Shown: in pieces, positions 41,434-51,424 of the stretch | Layout: the number at the start of each line of letters is the position of its first letter | How positions within the stretch are numbered: the stretch's first letter is position 1 | Source: Streptomyces apocyni | GTDB taxonomy: Bacteria; Actinomycetota; Actinomycetes; Streptomycetales; Streptomycetaceae | Assembly (NCBI RefSeq): GCF_009739465.1 | Contig: NZ_WHOM01000056.1 | Location: forward strand, 1-64,000 | Direction of reading: 5' to 3' | DNA: 64,000 nucleotides | Notes under the pieces: model-generated | Told to the model about the DNA's origin: nothing | The model's input: the letters and a program-made list of their open reading frames with translations, nothing else | The model's database searches: none | Position numbers and translations under genes: made by a program

Positions 41434-44400
41434 TCAGAAGAGTGCGTCAGGCGGGCTGAACAACCCATCCTGGATGCCGTCCTCCGGCTTGGCCTCGGGC
41501 TCCGGCTTCTGCTTGGCCTTGCGCTTCCTCGCGGCGGCGACCTTCTTCTTCGCCCCTGCTACGTGCAGCCCGGCCTCCATCTCCTCCTGGTGGCGGGCGT
41601 GGTTCAACTCAAGGAGCCGGTCCAGCACTTCGGTCTGGACGGTGGGCTCGATGGTGAAGCGCGGGCCCTGCCGGGTCTCGTAGAACCCGTGCTTCAGGTC
41701 GAGATCAGTCCAGCCGTATGCCTCGGCGACAGCTTCGTCTACCCAAATGTGGTCCGTGCGTAGGGCCTCGATGTCGGCGGACTGCTCGGACTGGTCGTGC
41801 ACGAGGTTATAGAGCTTGGTCAGGCCGATGGTCCGGGCGGCCATGGCGTCGCGCTGTGCCTTCTCCAGCGCTGCCCCGGCAGCACTGAGGCGGTTGGTCT
41901 CCTTGGGCAGTGGGAAGGTCTCGTATACGTCGGAGGGCGAATAGTTGAGGTCGGCTTTCATGGTCGATGAGTGCTTCCAGGCCCAGGCCGAGTGAAAGTT
42001 GCTGGACAGCGACGCGAGTCGTCCTAGCCCATCGGTGGCGAAAACGCACAGCTTGTGCGCGAACACCTGGTTCCCTCGTACTCGTGCAGGCATCACCGTG
42101 CGGCTCACCAAAGCAATCACGATCACTCGGTCAAGGCCCTCAATGGCCTCAACCATCGCGGGACGCTTCTCCCCGTACTGCCACCAGTAATCCCGGTACA
42201 CCTTGCGATTATTGGTCGCCCGGACGGGCTTGACATCCCGCTCAATGATCGCGAACACGTCCTCATACGTGGCCGCCTTCTCCTGCGGCCACCCATGGAA
42301 GTTGATCACCCACCGGCTAGCGGAGCAGTCCGGACGAGAGTTGAGGTCCTCCCCGTTGAGATACGGGAAGAGCACGTCCGCGTTGCGCGGGTCCTTCTCG
42401 ATCAACCCCCGCGCCTCCTCCGGCTGGAGGACGAACCCCTTGCCCAGGACATAGGACCCGATGTAGGACTGCCCCGAGTTCGCCACCAGCCGGTACGGCT
42501 TCCCCTGCACCCGCGACTCCGGATCAAGCCCCGGCGTGATCCCCCGCACCGCGACCCCGTCCAGTATCGGCGACTCGCCCTCGCCCACGCTTCTGCCCAG
42601 CCACAACAGCGACACCTCCAGGGCAGCCGTGCCCGGCCACGGCTGCGACTTGATCGCCCGGAAGACCTTCCACCCTGCCGCTGTCGCCTGGTCCAGTCCG
42701 ACCTCCCGCGTGTCCCCCTGGGCGATCGTGTTCGTGGCGATGATCCCCGTGCGCCGCCCCGGCGCCAGCGCCAGGTTCCGCAGCAGGAAGTATGAGCACA
42801 GGTCCGCGCTCCCGCGCTGCCCACCGCCCAACCGGTTGACCAGGTATTCGCGGTAGTCCGTCCCCAGGTTGCCGGTGAGCTTCTGGCCGCCGATGAACGG
42901 CGGGTTCCCTACCACCGCGTCGAACCCGACCCGAGCTCCCACCCCCATGATTTCCGGAAACTCCAACGGCCAGTGCAGCGGGCGGACCGCCACCGACCGC
43001 ACCCCCTCCCCCTCCAACCACTCGTCCACCCTCAGCCGGGCCCTGGCCCCCGCGTCCTCATCCCCCGCGAGCGCCCGCTCCACCAACCCAGCAACCGACT
43101 CCAGCCGCTCCCGGTAAGCCCGCTCCTTCGCGTTCTCCTTAGCGTCCCGGAACTGCGCGGCGCCTCGCTTACCCCCGACCTTCTCCTCGCCACTCAGCTC
43201 GGTGGCCTCCTCATCCGAGATGCCCTCCGCCGCTAGCGCCGCCCCCACAACCGCGTCCGCCGCCAGCCGCAGCCGCTCCGCCAGTTCCTCGGCCTCGCGC
43301 AGCTTGTCCGTCTTGTTCCGTACCTCCCGGATGTCGTTGACGGGCGTGGCCTCAATCTCGCGCCGCAGACCCGCCGCCCGCGACAGCAGCGTCTCCGTGA
43401 CGTCCAGTGCCCGCGACACCTCCGGGCTCAACTGCCGTGCGCCCGAGTCCAGATGGAACGCCTTGATCTGCTCGGTGTCGATGACACCCACCAGCGAGTC
43501 CCCGCACCGCAGCGCATGGTCCAGGAAGGAGAACGGCCGCCCCTTGGACAGGGTGACCAGCCACAGCGACAGCTTGGCCAGCTCCACGGCCATCGCGTCC
43601 CGGTCAACCCCGTACAGGCACCGGTCGGCGACCAACCGCCGCGCCACCCGCAGCAGTTCATCCCGGTCACCGTCACCCACGTCACGCCGTATGGCGTCCG
43701 GAAGCCCGTCCCGCTCCCAGGCCTGCACGACCCGCTCCGACAGGTACCTGCACGCGGAGACCAAGAAGGCGCCCGACCCCATCGCCGGGTCGAGGACCTT
43801 CAACTCCAGGAGTTCGTTGGCAGACTTGGCCCGCCACACGCCCGGCTCCGCGCCTTCCGCCGGGCCCGGCGCGTAACACAGCGGCGCGAGGGTGTGCTGG
43901 ACGACCTCCTCCGCCAGTTCCTTCGGCGTGTAGTGGGTGCCGCTGTCGCGCCGGTCGCCGGAGCGGACCATGACGACCGAGCCGCCCGGGAAGACCATGG
44001 GCCGCCCGCGCAGGTCAGGTTGTACCAGCCCGGCGTAGGGCGCGATGCGGGCGGCCAGGGCGTCGTCGTTGTCGCAGGCGGCGTCCAGGTCGGCCAGCGC
44101 GCTGGCGTCGGTCTGCCCGGCGAGTGCCTTCTCGATCTGCCGGGCGGTGGCCCCGCTGACGTCCCGAAGTTCACGCTCCAGCGTGCCCGTGCCCTCGCGG
44201 CGCCACCGCTCCAGGTCGGCTAGCGGTAGTACGGCCTCGTACTTGCCCTTGAGGCCCAGGTAGGGCTCGGCGGGCCGTACGCAGCCGTACTCCAGCAGGC
44301 CCTCATAGACATGCCCGATCTGCTCGACGTCCAGGCCCTTGTACGACAGTGCCTCGACGCCCTTGCCGCCGCGCCGCAGGGTGACCAGGGCGTCAAGGAT

Positions 44401-45573
44401 CTCGTAGACGACGCGGTCAGTGACCTTGGCCTCGGCCAGCCAGGGGTAGCGGGCGGGGTCGAAGAGTGAGCCGCCGTAGGGCGGAATCCACAGGTCGGGG
44501 TGGGTAGAGCCGCCGTGCACCGCGCCGAACACGGCGAGCAGGCGCGGCCAGGCGGCGGCCCGCAGGTCGCCGATCTCGCCGCCGCCGTGCTCGCGGGCGG
44601 CGAGCAGTTCGGCGTGCATCGGGGAGACGGCGTACGACTCGGAGTAGAGCCGGTCGCCCGCGGGCAGCAGTCGCTGTTCCTCCGCGTACAGCAGGAAGAC
44701 CAGGCGCATCATGACGGTCAGGGCGCCCTCGTATACCTGCTTGTCCGAGGCCCGGCGCAGCAACTGGCCGTCCGAGGCGCGGTCGAGCCGGGACACCTCG
44801 GCGACGAGGAGGGCGACCGCCGCACGGACCTGGCGGCCGAGGGTGTCGGTGACCTTGGACTGCTGGTCGGCGGTGCGGGCGAACAGCGCGGCGAGGGAAT
44901 CGGTGTGCTCGCCGGTGGCGGTGAGCGGCGGGGCGGCGGCGCGGCGGGCGTGCAGCAGGCTCGCGAAGCCGCGCAGCAGGAGGGGTTCTTCGAGCCAGAG
45001 GTAGGCGTCGAAGACCGCGACGGAGGTGGCTTCCTTGGGGCGGGCGTGGACCAGGGCCCACTCGCGGCCGTTGGTGACCAGGGCGAGGGGGACTCCGCGC
45101 CAGCGGGCGAGGTCGGCGGCACGCTCGGTGGGGGCGGCCTGGTTCTTGCGGGCGCGGGTGAGGGGTTCGCCCCAGGGCAGGCGGAACAGCAGGATGCGGG
45201 CCTGGGGACCGTCGGGGCCACCGGGGACGACGAGCGCGGCATCGGGGGTGTTGGCCCCCGCGCGCAGGGTCTCGGGGAGGGCCGCGCCCTCACGGAGACC
45301 GGGGGTCCAGCCGAGGAGTTCGTCCAGGACGAGCTGCTGCCAGCGGTGGTTCAGGAGCGCCGGGTCCTGCTCGACCTGCGACCAGGCGTCCCGCAGGCGC
45401 TGACGCACGTCGGTGGACACGGTGTCCAGGCCCTGGGCGAACGCCTCGGTGAGTACGGGCAGGGCGATGAACGGGCCGTCGGGGCGCAGCAGTTGCAGCA
45501 GTTCCTCGTGCTGCTGTGCCGGAGAGCCGGAGTGGGCTCCGCGCGGTGGGAAACGGCGGGTGACGGGCGGCAT
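41434..45573 (-). CDS. drmMI: DISARM class 1 adenine methyltransferase DrmMI
   Basis: The product has 1379 residues. Methyltransferase motif I LDPAMGSGAF (594-603) and motif IV NPPF (890-893) define a gamma-type N6-adenine methyltransferase of the Eco57I/PglX group. The N-terminal 500 residues and the C-terminal region (from about 1080, HGWPQEKAATYEDVFA ... FETFPLPKE-type) are typical of the large DISARM and BREX enzymes; the tail is Lys/Ala rich. It marks host DNA so that DISARM spares it. The ATG overlaps the drmD stop (ATGA). Confidence 0.92.
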   Translation of the reverse strand: MPPVTRRFPPRGAHSGSPAQQHEELLQLLRPDGPFIALPVLTEAFAQGLDTVSTDVRQRLRDAWSQVEQDPALLNHRWQQLVLDELLGWTPGLREGAALPETLRAGANTPDAALVVPGGPDGPQARILLFRLPWGEPLTRARKNQAAPTERAADLARWRGVPLALVTNGREWALVHARPKEATSVAVFDAYLWLEEPLLLRGFASLLHARRAAAPPLTATGEHTDSLAALFARTADQQSKVTDTLGRQVRAAVALLVAEVSRLDRASDGQLLRRASDKQVYEGALTVMMRLVFLLYAEEQRLLPAGDRLYSESYAVSPMHAELLAAREHGGGEIGDLRAAAWPRLLAVFGAVHGGSTHPDLWIPPYGGSLFDPARYPWLAEAKVTDRVVYEILDALVTLRRGGKGVEALSYKGLDVEQIGHVYEGLLEYGCVRPAEPYLGLKGKYEAVLPLADLERWRREGTGTLERELRDVSGATARQIEKALAGQTDASALADLDAACDNDDALAARIAPYAGLVQPDLRGRPMVFPGGSVVMVRSGDRRDSGTHYTPKELAEEVVQHTLAPLCYAPGPAEGAEPGVWRAKSANELLELKVLDPAMGSGAFLVSACRYLSERVVQAWERDGLPDAIRRDVGDGDRDELLRVARRLVADRCLYGVDRDAMAVELAKLSLWLVTLSKGRPFSFLDHALRCGDSLVGVIDTEQIKAFHLDSGARQLSPEVSRALDVTETLLSRAAGLRREIEATPVNDIREVRNKTDKLREAEELAERLRLAADAVVGAALAAEGISDEEATELSGEEKVGGKRGAAQFRDAKENAKERAYRERLESVAGLVERALAGDEDAGARARLRVDEWLEGEGVRSVAVRPLHWPLEFPEIMGVGARVGFDAVVGNPPFIGGQKLTGNLGTDYREYLVNRLGGGQRGSADLCSYFLLRNLALAPGRRTGIIATNTIAQGDTREVGLDQATAAGWKVFRAIKSQPWPGTAALEVSLLWLGRSVGEGESPILDGVAVRGITPGLDPESRVQGKPYRLVANSGQSYIGSYVLGKGFVLQPEEARGLIEKDPRNADVLFPYLNGEDLNSRPDCSASRWVINFHGWPQEKAATYEDVFAIIERDVKPVRATNNRKVYRDYWWQYGEKRPAMVEAIEGLDRVIVIALVSRTVMPARVRGNQVFAHKLCVFATDGLGRLASLSSNFHSAWAWKHSSTMKADLNYSPSDVYETFPLPKETNRLSAAGAALEKAQRDAMAARTIGLTKLYNLVHDQSEQSADIEALRTDHIWVDEAVAEAYGWTDLDLKHGFYETRQGPRFTIEPTVQTEVLDRLLELNHARHQEEMEAGLHVAGAKKKVAAARKRKAKQKPEPEAKPEDGIQDGLFSPPDALF

Positions 45574-48500
45574 CAGCGACGGGCTCCACGGGCGAGGGCG
45601 GACGGGACGAGGAAGGTGACGGCGACTGGGAACCAGCGCGGGGTCGGGTCGGCCCAGCGGCGGCGCAGCGCGGCGGTCTCGGACTCGACGAGGGCGGGCA
45701 GCTCAGCGAGGCGGTCCTTCAGCGCCTGGCGGTCGGCGCGCAGCTGGGTGCGTTCGGCGACTTCGAAGAGGCTGACCTGCTCCCAGTGGTCCTTGTCGTC
45801 GAGACGGTCGCGGATGGAGTCGTCCAGTTCGGCAAGTACCTTGCGTACGCCGTCGACCTCTTCGTCACAGCGCTTCGCAAGGAGGGATTCCAGGCTGCGG
45901 AAGCGGGTGTTGGCGCGGGTGCGCAGGGCGCGGGCGAGGCGGGCACCCAGCGGGTGCGGCGTCTGGTCCCAGAGGCCGGTGAGGCGGTCGAGTACCGAGG
46001 GGTCGGGGAGTTCGTCGTGGGCGGCGGCCAGCCAGGAGTCGATCTCTTCGCCCCTGGCCTGTTCCAGTCGGCCCTCGGTGATCAGTCCGCCCGCTGTGAT
46101 GATCTCCTCGTGCAGGCGGGCGCCGCCGCTGCCGGTGATGACCACCCGGCCGTGGGCGACGACCGCGGGGGTGCGCAGCAGGTCGCCGGGGACGGTCTTG
46201 GCGGTGACGCGCGTGAGCATCCGTGTGCCGTCGGGCCGGTCGGTGTCCGACCAGAGTTCGGCCCGCAGCAGGCGCAGGCACATCTGGACCAGGCGGTGGC
46301 CGAGGTGGAGCAGGACGACGTCGGTGCGGCCCCGCGCCTCGCTCTGGTCGAAGACGGCGGGGCGCTCCTTGCCGGTCAGCGGGTGGCGCAGGCCCTCGTT
46401 GCGGGCGTAGGCCCAGGCGTCGGGGAGTTCGGGGAGCCTGAAGCAGCGGGCGCCCTCCCCTGCGGGGTCCGGGACCTCGGTGAGGTCCTTGCGGTGGGCC
46501 AGGCCCAGTGCCGTGCGGACGACGCGCTCGACGGTCTGGGGGGTCAGGTGCAGGGCGTCGCGGGAGCCCGCGAGTTCGGCGACGAGCTTCTCCAGGTCGC
46601 GGGCGAGGTCCCGCTCGACCTTGAGGACAGCCCGGCCGGAGCGCTTGTTGATCTCCGTGTCGGCGGCGGTCCAGTCGGAGCGGCGGCCCAGCATCTTCCG
46701 TTCGACCTGTGCGGCGATGACCTCTCCGGCGCTGCCCAGGTGCTCGCGGATGGTCTCTGTCTTACGGGCAGCGACGGCGAGGAAGTGCAGCTCGTCCTCC
46801 AGGGTGCCGTCCGCAAAGGAGGATTCGGGGTCGAGGCCGGGCTCGGCCGGTGCCGCACGCCAGCCTTCGGGGACGAAGTGGAAGACGTCCACCTGCTCGG
46901 CGCGCTGGCCGTGGCGGTCGACACGGCCGTTGCGCTGCTCCAGGCGGTTGGGGTTCCAGGGGATCTCCCAGTGGAGCAGGCGGTGACAGTGCGCCTGGAG
47001 GTTGATTCCCTCGCTGGCGGCGTCGGTGGCCAGGAGGATGCGGACCGGGGCGAGTTCGGGGTCTTCCTGGAAGACCGCTTTGATGTGCTCGCGCTCGTGC
47101 TCGTCCTGGCCGCCGTAGAGCTGGGCGATGCGGTCCTGGGGGAATCCGGCCTGGATGAGCCGCTCGAAGATCCAGCGCTGGGTGTCCCGGTACTCGGTGA
47201 AGACGATCACCCGGTGTGGCTCCCAGTCACCCTGGGGCCCGTCGGGGCAGACCTCGGGGTCCAGCCAGGCACGGAAGGCGGCGAACTTGGCGTCCGGACG
47301 GGTCTTGGCTGTCGACGCCCAGGTCCTGAGGTCGTTGAGGAGCCGGTGCTCTTCGACGGTGAGTGGGCGGGTGAAGTCGCGTACGGCGGTCAGCGCCTCG
47401 GTCGCCGCCTCCTCGTGCTGCTCGTCGCTCTCAGCCGTTTCCTCGACGCGGTCGATGAGCGGGCGGAGTACCTTCTCGCCGCCGCCCCGCTGCCGGACCT
47501 CCTGGCGCGGCCCGTCGCCTCCGGTGCCGCGTGTGGTCATCGTCTTCAGGTGGACGTCGATGGTCTCGGCGAAGGCCTTCGGCGAGGACAGGAAGCGCTT
47601 CTTGAGCAGGGTGGTGACGAACTCGGCGGCGGTGCGCTCCGCGCCGCCGCTGCCGCCGCCACTCCGGGAGCGGGCGTAGGCGGCGAGCTTCGCGTACGCG
47701 TCGCGGGTGCCCTCCGGGTACCCGACCTCCAGAGCGTGCGCGACACGGTGGGGGAAGCGCGGGCGGCCGTCCCAGTCCGGGGGCAGCTCGGACTTCAGGC
47801 GGCGCACCATCACCCGGCTCAGCTGCTCCGGCGACGGGCGTACGCCCCGCGCGAACCGGTGGTCATCCAGCAGCTCAAGGAGCGCGGTGAACGAGTTCAG
47901 GAAGCCGTTGTGCGGGGTGGCCGAGAGGAAGAGGCGGTGCTCGCAGTGCGGGGCGAGCAGCCGGATGGCTTCCGTCCGTTGAGAGTCCACCGCGTACTCG
48001 CCGGTGCCCGAGGGCGCGCAGGTGTGGACCTCGTCGACGACCAGGAGGTCGAAGGCACGCGGATACTGAGGGACCTGTGGCAGCAGCTCACGCAGCATCC
48101 GCTTCGGGCGCTCCCGCTTGAGCCAGTCGATGGAGACGATCAACCGCGGGTAGTGGGTCCACGGGTTGGTGTACAGGCCACGGGAACGCCGCAGGTCGCG
48201 CAGCAGACGGCTGTCCACGATGCGGAAGTCCAGGCCGAACTTGTCCCGCATCTCGTCGCGCCACTGAAGGGTGAGACCAGCGGGGCAGACGATCAGCATG
48301 GTGCGGGCACGGTGCCGGAGCATGAGCTCCTGCATGACCAGACCCGCCTCGACGGTCTTGCCGAGACCGACGTCGTCGGCGATCAGCAGATTCGTACGGG
48401 GCATGGACAGGGCGCGTACGACCGGGTCGAGTTGGTAGTCCTGGATCTCGATGCCGGACCGGAAGGGCGCCTGGAGCGCCGTCTTGTCCGCGGAGGCGAT

Positions 48501-48869
48501 GGCGCCCCAGCGGACGGCGTCGAGGAAGGCGTCCAGGCGGTCCGGGTCGTCGAATCCGGCGGTGGGGTTCGGCAGGGCGTGCTGGTCGTGGACGAGGGTC
48601 CCGTGCTCCAGCTCCCAGACGACTCGCAGTTCCTCTTCTCTGGCGTCTTCCTCGATGGACACCATCTCGACCAGGTGCGGCGCCGAGGCGTGAGCCGAAC
48701 GGGCCGGGTCTTCCGAGGCGACCGACGACCGGGTCACCTCGGTCACCACCCACTTGCGGTTGCGTACCGTGACGAGCTGGCCGGGCGCGGGGAGATCCAC
48801 GGGCTCCCGAAGGTCCTGAGCGGTCCCGTTGGTCCCGGTGGTCCCGCCCGTGGTCCCGTTCGTCGTCAT
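45573..48869 (-). CDS. drmD: DISARM class 1 SNF2-type helicase DrmD
   Basis: The product has 1098 residues from the ATG at 48869; a GTG at 48923 is less likely because it lies within an inverted repeat. SNF2 helicase motifs: ADDVGLGKT (164-172), the DEVH box (279-282), FLSATPHNG, then the helicase C-terminal region VIVFTEYRDTQRW, LLATDAASEGINLQ and NRLEQRNGRVDRHGQ. It is the first gene of the DISARM set and carries the probable operator upstream. Confidence 0.94.
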   Translation of the reverse strand: MTTNGTTGGTTGTNGTAQDLREPVDLPAPGQLVTVRNRKWVVTEVTRSSVASEDPARSAHASAPHLVEMVSIEEDAREEELRVVWELEHGTLVHDQHALPNPTAGFDDPDRLDAFLDAVRWGAIASADKTALQAPFRSGIEIQDYQLDPVVRALSMPRTNLLIADDVGLGKTVEAGLVMQELMLRHRARTMLIVCPAGLTLQWRDEMRDKFGLDFRIVDSRLLRDLRRSRGLYTNPWTHYPRLIVSIDWLKRERPKRMLRELLPQVPQYPRAFDLLVVDEVHTCAPSGTGEYAVDSQRTEAIRLLAPHCEHRLFLSATPHNGFLNSFTALLELLDDHRFARGVRPSPEQLSRVMVRRLKSELPPDWDGRPRFPHRVAHALEVGYPEGTRDAYAKLAAYARSRSGGGSGGAERTAAEFVTTLLKKRFLSSPKAFAETIDVHLKTMTTRGTGGDGPRQEVRQRGGGEKVLRPLIDRVEETAESDEQHEEAATEALTAVRDFTRPLTVEEHRLLNDLRTWASTAKTRPDAKFAAFRAWLDPEVCPDGPQGDWEPHRVIVFTEYRDTQRWIFERLIQAGFPQDRIAQLYGGQDEHEREHIKAVFQEDPELAPVRILLATDAASEGINLQAHCHRLLHWEIPWNPNRLEQRNGRVDRHGQRAEQVDVFHFVPEGWRAAPAEPGLDPESSFADGTLEDELHFLAVAARKTETIREHLGSAGEVIAAQVERKMLGRRSDWTAADTEINKRSGRAVLKVERDLARDLEKLVAELAGSRDALHLTPQTVERVVRTALGLAHRKDLTEVPDPAGEGARCFRLPELPDAWAYARNEGLRHPLTGKERPAVFDQSEARGRTDVVLLHLGHRLVQMCLRLLRAELWSDTDRPDGTRMLTRVTAKTVPGDLLRTPAVVAHGRVVITGSGGARLHEEIITAGGLITEGRLEQARGEEIDSWLAAAHDELPDPSVLDRLTGLWDQTPHPLGARLARALRTRANTRFRSLESLLAKRCDEEVDGVRKVLAELDDSIRDRLDDKDHWEQVSLFEVAERTQLRADRQALKDRLAELPALVESETAALRRRWADPTPRWFPVAVTFLVPSALARGARR

Positions 48870-48901
48870 CCGCACCCCAGCCTCACCTGTCGCTCCCCTG
48901 C

Positions 48902-48929
48902 CGATGCGTGGTCGCGTGACCACGCATCG
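48902..48929. promoter_or_regulatory. Perfect 12-bp inverted repeat upstream of drmD
   Basis: CGATGCGTGGTC (48902-48913), a GCGT spacer, and GACCACGCATCG (48918-48929) form a perfect inverted repeat 33 bases before the drmD start codon. This is the position of a repressor operator. A transcript hairpin is the alternative, but no U-tract follows. Confidence 0.65.
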
Positions 48930-49078
48930 ACATATGACAGAGAGAAGCCTACGACCAGGTCAGTCCCGGCCTGCCCGAGTCTCAGAACAAGCCAGCCGGG
49001 GCGAGGGCCCGTGTGGCTGGTTTTCGCGGGTGTGACAGGTGGCTGGTGACGGGTGTGCGGCGGCCAGTGCCTGTGCGA

Positions 49079-50440
49079 CTACAGGACCGGGAGGTTCTTG
49101 CGGAGTTCGAAGGCGGTGACCTCCGACCTGTACTCCTCCCACTCCTGCTTCTTGTTGCGGAGGAAGAAGTCGTAGACGTGCTCCCCCAGGGTCTCGGCGA
49201 CCAGCTCGCTGCGCTCCATCAGTGCGATGGCCTCGCCGAGGTTCTGGGGCAGCGGCTCGATGCCCATCGCGCGGCGCTCGGCGTCGGAGAGGGCCCAGAC
49301 GTCGTCGTCGGCGCCTGGCGGCAGCTCGTAGCCCTCCTCGATGCCCTTCAGGCCTGCGGCGAGGAGTACGGCGTAGGTCAGGTACGGGTTCGCGCCGGAG
49401 TCGATGGAGCGGACCTCGACGCGGGCGGAGCCGGTCTTGCCGGGCTTGTACATCGGGACGCGGATCAGGGCGGAGCGGTTGTTGTGGCCCCAGCAGATGT
49501 ACGAGGGGGCCTCGCCGCCCGCGCCCGCGGTGCGCTCTGAGCCGCCCCAGATGCGCTTGTACGAGTTGACCCACTGGTTGGTGACGGCCGCGATCTCGGC
49601 GGCGTGCTTGAGCAGCCCGGCGATGAAGGAGCGGCCGACCTTGGAGAGCTGGTACTCGGCGCCCGACTCGTAGAACGCGTTCCGGTCGCCCTCGAAGAGG
49701 GAGAGGTGGGTGTGCATGCCCGAGCCCGGGTACTCCGAGAACGGCTTGGGCATGAACGTCGCCTGGACGCCCTGCTCCAGCGCCACCTGCTTCATGATCA
49801 GGCGGAAGGTCATGATGTTGTCGGCGGTGGACAGCGCGTCCGCGTACCTGAGGTCGATCTCCTGCTGGCCCGGCGCGCCCTCGTGGTGGCTGAACTCCAC
49901 CGAGATGCCCATGGATTCGAGCATCGTGATCGCCTGGCGGCGGAAGTCCATGCCCACGTTCTGCGGGGTGTGGTCGAAGTAGCCGGAGGAGTCGGCCGGG
50001 GTGGGGCGGGTGCCGTCCACCGGCTTGTCCTTCAGCAGGAAGAACTCGATCTCGGGGTGGGTGTAGAAGGTGAAGCCGAGGTCGGAGGTCCTGGCGAGGG
50101 CCCGCTTCAGTACGTACCGCGGGTCGGCGTACGACGGTGAGCCGTCCGGCATCAGGATGTCGCAGAACATCCTGGCCGTGCCGGGCGCCTCCGCGCGCCA
50201 GGGCAGGATCTGGAAGGTCGCCGGGTCCGGCTTGGCGATCATGTCGGACTCATAGACCCGCGCGAAGCCCTCGATCGCGGAGCCGTCGAACCCGATGCCC
50301 TCGTCGAAGGCCTGCTCCAGCTCGGCGGGGGCGACGGCGACCGACTTGAGGAACCCGAGGACGTCTGTGAACCACAGGCGCACAAACCGGATGTCGCGCT
50401 CCTCGAGCGTGCGGAGCACAAACTCCTGCTGCTTATCCAT
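49079..50440 (-). CDS. glnA2: Glutamine-synthetase-like enzyme GlnA2 (gamma-glutamylpolyamine synthetase type)
   Basis: The product has 453 residues of the GS type I fold: FDGSAIEGFARVYESDM near residue 50, EIEFFLL, GMHTHLSLF (the ATP-binding HxH), GHNNRSALIRVP and EVRSIDSGANPYL. In S. coelicolor the GlnA2 protein glutamylates polyamines rather than ammonia; the assignment rests on overall sequence and its location near glnE. The start is the ATG at 50440. Confidence 0.9.
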   Translation of the reverse strand: MDKQQEFVLRTLEERDIRFVRLWFTDVLGFLKSVAVAPAELEQAFDEGIGFDGSAIEGFARVYESDMIAKPDPATFQILPWRAEAPGTARMFCDILMPDGSPSYADPRYVLKRALARTSDLGFTFYTHPEIEFFLLKDKPVDGTRPTPADSSGYFDHTPQNVGMDFRRQAITMLESMGISVEFSHHEGAPGQQEIDLRYADALSTADNIMTFRLIMKQVALEQGVQATFMPKPFSEYPGSGMHTHLSLFEGDRNAFYESGAEYQLSKVGRSFIAGLLKHAAEIAAVTNQWVNSYKRIWGGSERTAGAGGEAPSYICWGHNNRSALIRVPMYKPGKTGSARVEVRSIDSGANPYLTYAVLLAAGLKGIEEGYELPPGADDDVWALSDAERRAMGIEPLPQNLGEAIALMERSELVAETLGEHVYDFFLRNKKQEWEEYRSEVTAFELRKNLPVL

Positions 50441-50740
50441 GTTCAGGTCCTACCCATCCTTGCTGGTCAGTCCGCCTGTCCCGCGCCTGGAAGGTACCGA
50501 CGGGCACCTGAGCATCCCACCACACGGTTTCCTCGGTGTTGCGCACGCGCGTCTGAATACCCTCGATGCCCCTCATTGTGGAGCACGGTGTCTACCCGGG
50601 TCGACCTGCGGCCCCTTCCGGGTTCCTACTACGATCGGCCCACTTGCCTGCCCGCCTAGCCCGCCCAGCCGGTCTGTCACGCCTAGCCCGACAGCCCGTC
50701 TAGCCCGTCCATCCCCGATATCCCCGCGAGGACACACAGC
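50441..50740. promoter_or_regulatory. Divergent region between glnA2 and DUF3105 gene
   Basis: This 300-base gap holds promoters for glnA2 (left) and the DUF3105 gene (right). From 50646 to 50712 the sequence is a degenerate CTAGCCCG-like repeat run. Otherwise nothing recognisable. Confidence 0.5.
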
Positions 50741-51424
50741 ATGGGTTCCGCCAAGAACAGAGCTTCCGCCGACCGCCAGGCCCGGATAGAGGAGATGCGC
50801 CGGGCCGAGCGCGCGCGTGAGCGTCGCGGTCGCATCATCGCGATCGTCGCCAGCACCGCCGTAGTGGCGGGTCTGGTCGGCTTCGGCTCGTACCTGTTCA
50901 TCAAGGAACAGGACAAGCAGAAGGCCGAGGACGCCAAGGTCCAGGCGGACGCCAAGGCGCGCGAGAAGGCCGCCAAACGGCCGATCGCGGACGAGCAGAC
51001 CTGGGATGCCAAGAAGCTCGGGCGTGATCATGTGGCCAAGCCGGTCAGCTATCCCATGACGCCTCCGGTCGGCGGCGACCACGACCAGGCCTGGATGAAC
51101 TGCAACGGCGACGTCTACAAGGAGCCGATCCCGGACAAGCACGCCGTGCACTCGCTGGAGCACGGCGCCGTCTGGGTCACGTACAACGAGAAAGCCGCGC
51201 CCGCTGACGTGAAGAAGCTGGCGAAGGAGGTCAGCGAGACTCCGTACACGCTGATGAGCCCGCACCACGAGCAGGAGGGCACGATCACGCTCAGCGCCTG
51301 GGGCAAGCAGGTCTCCGTGGACAGCGCGGACGACCCGCGCGTCGAGACGTTCCTCGCCAAGTACGTGCTGGGCGAGCAGACTCCGGAGAAGGGCGCCGCC
51401 TGTACGGGTGGGGTCACGCAGTGA
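50741..51424 (+). CDS. DUF3105 membrane-anchored protein
   Basis: The product has 227 residues: a charged N-terminus (RRAERARERRGR), one membrane segment at about 33-52, a Lys/Ala/Glu coiled stretch, and the DUF3105 domain (YPMTPPVGGDHDQAWMNCNGDVY, HSLEHGAVWVTY, SPHHEQEGTITLSAWG), which is rich in histidine. The domain faces outside. The histidines and the coupled DUF305 gene suggest metal binding; that is inference. Confidence 0.9.
   Translation: MGSAKNRASADRQARIEEMRRAERARERRGRIIAIVASTAVVAGLVGFGSYLFIKEQDKQKAEDAKVQADAKAREKAAKRPIADEQTWDAKKLGRDHVAKPVSYPMTPPVGGDHDQAWMNCNGDVYKEPIPDKHAVHSLEHGAVWVTYNEKAAPADVKKLAKEVSETPYTLMSPHHEQEGTITLSAWGKQVSVDSADDPRVETFLAKYVLGEQTPEKGAACTGGVTQ

Noticed and set aside
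48992..49020. CCAGCC...GGCTGG as the glnA2 terminator
   Set aside because: Only a 6-base stem with a 17-base loop; not strong enough to list.
45786..49049. Long open frame antisense to drmD (about 1090 codons)
   Set aside because: The minus strand has SNF2 helicase motifs in order. The plus-strand frame is a codon-bias artefact.
27893..49078. BREX system instead of DISARM
   Set aside because: The methyltransferase is PglX-like, but no pglZ, brxC or brxL is present, whereas all class 1 DISARM genes are.
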